Shown in pieces: positions 45,662 through 50,496 of a stretch of 50,496 bases of DNA (the first letter of the stretch is position 1; each line of letters opens with the position of its first letter). The notes below the pieces were generated by a model, which ran no database searches, was not told the origin of the DNA, and saw nothing but the letters and a program-made list of their open reading frames with translations. The stretch lies in contig CACJNU010000013.1 of the NCBI GenBank assembly GCA_902594875.1, forward strand, positions 1 to 50,496. Reading direction: 5' to 3'. Origin of the DNA: an uncultured Prochlorococcus sp. (GTDB taxonomy: Bacteria; Cyanobacteriota; Cyanobacteriia; PCC-6307; Cyanobiaceae). The position numbers and the translations under genes were made by a program.

Positions 45662-46339
45662 TCAATTGATTTTTAAGTATTTGTGAGTTTGAAGGCTCAA
45701 TTTCCAATCGGGGTTATTTTTTACGAAATCAATAGCAAGAGAGAAACCATTTGCATTGTTCCATGCTGGCTGTAAATAAAAAATTTTATTTTCTTTTTTT
45801 AAGCCATCTTGGCTTTTAGAAAGTTGATATTGTTTTAAAGTTTCATTTTTTATTTGAATAGCAAATTCAATATCTTTTATTTCATTTATGATTATTTTGA
45901 TTTCATTACAGTTTTTTAAAAAATAATTTTTTGGAGGTGAGTGTCTTTTAGGAGATAAAGTAATCCAGTCATAGCTTCCTGATATCGAATTAACTCCACT
46001 TGTCTCAATATGTATCTTCATTGGCTTTTGTTCTTCTCCCATCGTCATTTTTTTTATGGCTTTGCAAAAATTGTCCAAGTTATGTTGTAAAGGTTCTCCA
46101 CCTGTAATAACGCAAAAAGATGCTCCTTTTTTTCTGGCAATTTTTATGCGATCTATTATTTTTTCAATTGATATAGAAGGGTGTTTTTTTTCATCCCATG
46201 AATTCTTGGTATCGCACCACGAACATCCAACTTTACATCCTGCTAATCTTATAAAAAAAGCACTTTTTCCAGCGTGATAACCTTCACCTTGTAATGAATG
46301 AAATTGTTCGACTAAGGGTAAAAAATTTGTCATTTTCAT
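45662..46339 (-). CDS. queE: 7-carboxy-7-deazaguanine synthase QueE
   Basis: Radical SAM enzyme that makes 7-carboxy-7-deazaguanine from carboxytetrahydropterin. The 225-residue protein has FHSLQGEGYHAGKSAFFIRL followed by the cluster motif CKVGCSWC (Cys-x3-Cys-x2-Cys, about residues 35-42), and the SAM/GGE segment CVITGGEPLQHNL. Two ATGs, at 46339 and 46333, are possible starts; neither has a strong Shine-Dalgarno. pyrG ends 18 bp upstream on the same strand, so pyrG may head the operon. Together with queC and queG it covers three steps of the queuosine pathway. Confidence 0.94.
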   Translation of the reverse strand: MKMTNFLPLVEQFHSLQGEGYHAGKSAFFIRLAGCKVGCSWCDTKNSWDEKKHPSISIEKIIDRIKIARKKGASFCVITGGEPLQHNLDNFCKAIKKMTMGEEQKPMKIHIETSGVNSISGSYDWITLSPKRHSPPKNYFLKNCNEIKIIINEIKDIEFAIQIKNETLKQYQLSKSQDGLKKENKIFYLQPAWNNANGFSLAIDFVKNNPDWKLSLQTHKYLKIN

Positions 46340-46357
46340 TCAAAAAAATAAAGAATA

Positions 46358-47968
46358 TTAATTTGATTGAGTTAACTTGTCTTGAGAGGCTTTTATTAAT
46401 CCTTTAAATAAAGGATGAGGTTTGCCAGGTCGTGATAAAAACTCAGGATGATATTGACAGGCTAAGAAGTATGGATGATTTTCTAACTCAATTAACTCAA
46501 CTAATCTGCCATCTGGTGATGTGCCACTAATTTTGTATCCAGAATCTAAAAAACTTTGTTTGTAGTAATTATTAAATTCGTATCTATGTCGATGTCTCTC
46601 ATAAATAACATCCTCATCATATAAGTTTTTTCCAGTTGTATTTTTTGTCAATCTACATGGATAAACTCCAAGTCTCATTGTCCCACCTAAATCAACTACA
46701 TCTTCCTGTTCTGGTAATAAATGTATCACTGGATTTGGAGTGTTTGGGTCTAGTTCTGAACTAGATGCATCTGGAAGATTAGCTACATTCCTGGCCCATT
46801 CTATAACTGCACATTGCATACCAAGGCACAAACCTAAAAAAGGAATTTTATTTTCTCTTGCGAATTTTATAGCCGAAATTTTTCCATTGACTCCTCTATT
46901 TCCAAATCCCCCGGGTACGACAATTGCATGAACTTCATTTAAGTAAGTTTCTGCTGAATTTTTTTCTATCATTTCAGCACTTACCCAATGTAAATCTAAT
47001 AAAGCCTTTTGTTCAATGCATGCATGTCTTAAAGCTTCAACAACGGATAAATATGCATCTCCAAGTTCAATATATTTGCCTACAAGAGCAACTTTTATTG
47101 GATCTCCAGGATTTCTTAGGTTGTGTATTAGTTCTTCCCAATTTTTCAAATCACATTTTTTATCTTCAAGGTCTAAATACTTCAGGGTTTCTTTGCATAA
47201 ACCTTCTTTTTTTAAAGAAAGAGGTACAGAATAAATACTGTCTGCGTCTAAAGCTTCAATTACAGAGTTGATACTGACACCGCAAAAACCACTCAGCTTT
47301 TTTTTAAGAGCTTCATTGATAGATTTATCACTTCGACATACAAGTAAATCTGGCTGAATTCCAATTGATCTTAATTCTTTCACTGAATGTTGTGTTGGTT
47401 TAGTTTTTATTTCGCCAGAGGTTTTGATGTAAGGAAGTAATGTTACGTGTATGTATGCAACATCGTTCCTATTGACATCATTTTTGAATTCTCTTATTGC
47501 CTCTAAAAAAGGAAGAGATTCAATATCACCAACTGTTCCACCAATTTCAGTAATAATAATATCTGCATTACTGTTAGCGGCTACTCTATGAATCCTTTCT
47601 CTAATTTCTCCCGTTATGTGAGGTATTACTTGCACAGTTCCACCGTTATAATTACCTCTTCTTTCTTTATTGATAACTGCTTGATAAATAGATCCTGTTG
47701 TTACACTATTCAACCTAGTCATTGCTGTATCAGTAAATCTTTCGTAGTGACCTAAATCTAGATCGGTTTCAGCCCCATCTTCGGTTACAAATACTTCTCC
47801 ATGTTGAAAAGGGCTCATTGTGCCTGGATCAACATTTAGATATGGATCTAGCTTTAATATTGAAACAGTATATCCTCTAGACTTTAATAATCTACCTAGG
47901 CTTGCAGCTACAATTCCTTTACCAATGCTAGAAACTACTCCTCCGGTGACAAAAACAAATTTTGACAT
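46358..47968 (-). CDS. pyrG: CTP synthase
   Basis: Glutamine-dependent amination of UTP to CTP. The 536-residue protein starts [20 protein letters not shown] (ATP loop). The synthetase domain (about 1-265) includes [20 protein letters not shown] and [17 protein letters not shown]; the class I glutaminase domain has the nucleophile Cys in [16 protein letters not shown] and the His/Glu pair in [15 protein letters not shown]. An AGGAGG lies 23 nt upstream of the ATG (47992-47997), too far to serve it. It may be co-transcribed with queE 18 bp downstream. Confidence 0.97.
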   Translation of the reverse strand: MSKFVFVTGGVVSSIGKGIVAASLGRLLKSRGYTVSILKLDPYLNVDPGTMSPFQHGEVFVTEDGAETDLDLGHYERFTDTAMTRLNSVTTGSIYQAVINKERRGNYNGGTVQVIPHITGEIRERIHRVAANSNADIIITEIGGTVGDIESLPFLEAIREFKNDVNRNDVAYIHVTLLPYIKTSGEIKTKPTQHSVKELRSIGIQPDLLVCRSDKSINEALKKKLSGFCGVSINSVIEALDADSIYSVPLSLKKEGLCKETLKYLDLEDKKCDLKNWEELIHNLRNPGDPIKVALVGKYIELGDAYLSVVEALRHACIEQKALLDLHWVSAEMIEKNSAETYLNEVHAIVVPGGFGNRGVNGKISAIKFARENKIPFLGLCLGMQCAVIEWARNVANLPDASSSELDPNTPNPVIHLLPEQEDVVDLGGTMRLGVYPCRLTKNTTGKNLYDEDVIYERHRHRYEFNNYYKQSFLDSGYKISGTSPDGRLVELIELENHPYFLACQYHPEFLSRPGKPHPLFKGLIKASQDKLTQSN

Positions 47969-48043
47969 TAAATATTTTTAATTAAGCACTGCCTCCTTAT
48001 ATTTTATTTAAACAAAAAACTTTTAGAACATCCATATATATTC

Positions 48044-49840
48044 TTATTCATCAATTGTTATTTCAATATCTAATTCTTTTAATTGTGATTTTGAAACATT
48101 TGAAGGCGCATTTGTGAGAAGACATTTTGCTTGTTGATTTTTTGGAAAAGCAATTGTTTCTCTAATTGAATCTGCACCAATGATCAGCATGGTAATACGA
48201 TCTAATCCAAACGCTATTCCACCATGAGGAGGAGCACCCATTTCTAAGGCTTCAATTAAAAATCCAAATTTTTCATTAATCTCTTTATCAGTAAGTCCTA
48301 CCGTTTTCAAAACCTCTCTTTGCAAGTTTGCTTCATGAATACGTAAAGAGCCTCCTCCTAATTCCAAGCCATTAAGAACTAAGTCATAAGCATTTGCTGT
48401 AGAGTCCTCGATTTCTTTTTGCAAGTTTTCAGGATCTTTAGATTTTATATTTTTTGGAGAACAAAAAGGATGATGTAAAGCTTCATATCTATTTTCCTCT
48501 TCATTTCTCTCAAACATTGGGAAATCAGTTACCCATAAGAAATTCCATTTAGTTTTATCTATGAGATTTAAGTCTTTTGCGATGTATTGTCTCACTCTAT
48601 CTAATGACTGGTTGACAATTTGTTTATCTCCAGCACCCAAGAGAATTAAGTCTCCATCTCGCGCTTCGGTGATTCTCAAAATATCAGCTATATGATCCTC
48701 ATTTAGATTATTTTTAATTGCCCCAATAGTCTCAAGCTCATCTCCTTTGACCCTTATAAAGGCCAAACCACCAGCTCCTGCATCTTGAGCTACTTGGAAG
48801 ATATCACCTCCGGGTTTAATTCTTACGTTGCTAATACTTAAATTACCTCCTTTGACTGTTATGGATTTTATAGAACCTCCAGACTTAATTGCCTTGGTGA
48901 AAATATTAAAGCCAATATCACCTAATACTTCTCCTAGATCTTTTAATAACATTTGATATCTTGTATCTGGTCTATCAGTGCCGTAATTATCCATTGCTAC
49001 TTGCCATGACATTCTTGGAAAAGCATTATCAAAATCAATATTTAATACTTCTTTCCATATTTTTTTTATAAGACTTTCATTAAAAGAGATTATTTCTTCT
49101 TCACTAATAAAGCTCATTTCAATATCTAATTGAGTAAACTCTGGCTGTCTATCTGCCCTTAAGTCTTCATCGCGGAAACATTTTGCGATTTGATAATACT
49201 TATTTAATCCTCCCACCATTAAAAGTTGTTTAAATAGTTGTGGGGATTGAGGTAGAGCAAAAAATTCTCCATTCGAAAGACGAGCAGGAACAAGAAAATC
49301 GCGAGCGCCTTCTGGAGTTGATTTTGTAAGTAATGGAGTCTCTACTTCTGTAAATCCAAAATTATCAAGAAATTCTCTAGCAACTTTAATAATTTTATGT
49401 CTTGTTTTTAAATTTTCTAGTAATTTGCCTCTTCTTAAATCAAGGTATCTATATTTTAATCTGAGTTCCTCTTTTGTATTTTCATAATCATGTATAGATA
49501 CTGGAAAAGGTAGGTTTTTTTTAATTTGGTTGAGAATTTGTAAATCTTTAACTTTAAGCTCTAACTCTCCAGTACTTAAATTTTTATTTATTGAATCTTT
49601 TGGCCTTTCGTTAATAATTCCGCTAACCATTATTACTGTTTCATTTCTTAGAGTTTCTGCCTGTTTAAATAGATCTGCACCATCATCGGGGTTAATTGTT
49701 ATTTGTAGGAATCCACTATGGTCTCTTAAATCAATAAAAATTACACCACCATGATCTCTTCTTCTATCTACCCATCCGCATAATTTAACTAATTTACCAA
49801 TATCTGTATTATTGAGTTCTTCGCAAATTTTGTTTCTCAT
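48044..49840 (-). CDS. aspS: Aspartyl-tRNA synthetase
   Basis: Class II synthetase charging tRNA-Asp. The 598-residue length fits the bacterial type with the GAD insertion domain (about 290-420). The N-terminal OB-fold shows [20 protein letters not shown], motif 2 is [20 protein letters not shown], and motif 3 includes [39 protein letters not shown] is another signature. The start is ATG. pyrG lies 75 bp downstream on the same strand and gcvT 55 bp upstream. Confidence 0.97.
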   Translation of the reverse strand: MRNKICEELNNTDIGKLVKLCGWVDRRRDHGGVIFIDLRDHSGFLQITINPDDGADLFKQAETLRNETVIMVSGIINERPKDSINKNLSTGELELKVKDLQILNQIKKNLPFPVSIHDYENTKEELRLKYRYLDLRRGKLLENLKTRHKIIKVAREFLDNFGFTEVETPLLTKSTPEGARDFLVPARLSNGEFFALPQSPQLFKQLLMVGGLNKYYQIAKCFRDEDLRADRQPEFTQLDIEMSFISEEEIISFNESLIKKIWKEVLNIDFDNAFPRMSWQVAMDNYGTDRPDTRYQMLLKDLGEVLGDIGFNIFTKAIKSGGSIKSITVKGGNLSISNVRIKPGGDIFQVAQDAGAGGLAFIRVKGDELETIGAIKNNLNEDHIADILRITEARDGDLILLGAGDKQIVNQSLDRVRQYIAKDLNLIDKTKWNFLWVTDFPMFERNEEENRYEALHHPFCSPKNIKSKDPENLQKEIEDSTANAYDLVLNGLELGGGSLRIHEANLQREVLKTVGLTDKEINEKFGFLIEALEMGAPPHGGIAFGLDRITMLIIGADSIRETIAFPKNQQAKCLLTNAPSNVSKSQLKELDIEITIDE

Positions 49841-49895
49841 CTAAGTATGATTTATTTATCAATAACTTATAATAATTCTTCAAGGGTAAATTTAG

Positions 49896-50496
49896 TTAAT
49901 AATTTTTTTTATAAAACGCTCTTTTTGTTATAACCCCTTTGAATTTTTTGCCTCTTATTAATATTTGAACTTCATTATTTATTAAGGCATACGAAGTATT
50001 GATGTATGCAAAAGCTATAGCTTGTTGTTTAGTTGGAGACCAACTGCCACTTGTTATACTCCCAATATTTTCTTCACCTTTAAGAACTGAGCAACCTTTT
50101 CTTCCTATTGCTTTACCCTCTATAGAGAGACCAACTAACTTTTTTTGAATACCTAATCTTGACTGTTCTTCAAGAAATCTTCTTCCAAAGAATTCGTGAT
50201 TATTTTCTAGATGTACTAGCCAGCCTAACCCTGCCTCATATGGAGAAGTTTCTTCATTTATGTCTTGACCATAAAGATGCATGCCTGCTTCAAGTCTAAG
50301 AGTATCTCTAGCTCCTAAACCACAAGGTGCAACATTTTTGGAAATTGAGAAATCCCATAAATTAATTGCTGCTTTTTTAGATAAAAGTATTTCTAGACCA
50401 TTTTCCCCTGTATATCCTGTCTTTGAGAAGAAAATTTTTTCTTTAGGCGAAATATGTTTAAAAATTTTATATTCGCATCCAAAGTTAGGAATATGT
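49896..50496 (-). CDS. gcvT: Aminomethyltransferase GcvT, C-terminal part (cut by window edge)
   Basis: T-protein of the glycine cleavage system, transferring the methylene unit to tetrahydrofolate. The frame is open to the right edge, so the N-terminal portion lies outside. About 200 residues are visible: [37 protein letters not shown] (the folate-binding region), and the C-terminal barrel [20 protein letters not shown]. The Met in GMHLYG is internal, not a start. The stop TAA is at 49898-49896. The gene supplies one-carbon units to the same folate pool as pabB, pabC and purU. Confidence 0.95.
   Translation of the reverse strand, partial: HIPNFGCEYKIFKHISPKEKIFFSKTGYTGENGLEILLSKKAAINLWDFSISKNVAPCGLGARDTLRLEAGMHLYGQDINEETSPYEAGLGWLVHLENNHEFFGRRFLEEQSRLGIQKKLVGLSIEGKAIGRKGCSVLKGEENIGSITSGSWSPTKQQAIAFAYINTSYALINNEVQILIRGKKFKGVITKRAFYKKNY

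Noticed and set aside
46924..47271. Plus-strand open frames of 115 and 72 codons within pyrG
   Set aside because: They are antisense to a strongly conserved enzyme and lack protein-like composition.
1..50496. Search for tRNA, rRNA, CRISPR, IS elements, prophage and the Yfr1 core motif
   Set aside because: None seen by eye; no repeats of the right length or spacing and no transposase or integrase-like proteins.

Overview
The window is chromosomal DNA of a marine picocyanobacterium, almost certainly a high-light-adapted Prochlorococcus. The evidence is very AT-rich DNA, tiny intergenic gaps, many overlapping genes, cyanobacterial families (DUF3134, DUF502, the dnaN-PRC-barrel-purL-purF order, an ABC1 kinase, an AcnB-type aconitase, a phytol-kinase-like enzyme) and no mobile elements. 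I see no tRNA, rRNA, CRISPR array, insertion sequence or prophage. Strain-level assignment cannot be made by eye.

Layout. Positions 1-13025 hold the block usually numbered first in Prochlorococcus genomes, here in reverse: a fragment of a gene after ftsY, then ftsY, nusB, a DUF502 membrane protein, queG, a TPR protein, a GyrA/ParC-type topoisomerase subunit, purF, purL, a PRC-barrel protein and dnaN. The only gene-free stretch over 300 bases is 13026-13363, between dnaN and thrC. I interpret it as the replication origin: read on the minus strand it has two abutting DnaA-box-like 9-mers, a four-base spacer, four CTA triplets (a DnaA-trio) and an almost pure A+T tract leading into the dnaN promoter. 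Positions 13364-50496 are the other replication arm: thrC, a DUF1400 protein, an ABC1 kinase, recN, uvrA, a sucrose-phosphate synthase, mraY, argG, rpsF, aroE, dnaK, a ThiO-like oxidase, purU, a CLC transporter, acnB, a DAHP synthase split by a frame change, a phytol/dolichol kinase-like protein, a group 2 sigma factor, ppk, an MFS exporter, cobA, a queE-queC-pabB-pabC operon, pyrG, aspS and the 3' part of gcvT.

How the genes fit together. Most are core housekeeping: replication and repair (dnaN, recN, uvrA, topoisomerase), protein targeting, transcription and folding (ftsY, nusB, sigma, rpsF, dnaK, aspS), purine and pyrimidine synthesis (purF, purL, purU, pyrG), amino acids and shikimate (thrC, argG, aroE, DAHP synthase), folate and one-carbon metabolism (pabB, pabC, purU, gcvT), queuosine (queG, queE, queC), the cell wall (mraY) and storage or osmolytes (ppk, sps). 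All seven convergent gene pairs overlap or lie within 10 bp of each other.

The observations most worth a second look are the DnaA-trio origin, the DAHP synthase whose metal ligands are divided between two frames joined by a TGATG stop/start overlap, an exact 30-bp tandem repeat inside ftsY, and the operon joining queuosine and p-aminobenzoate genes.
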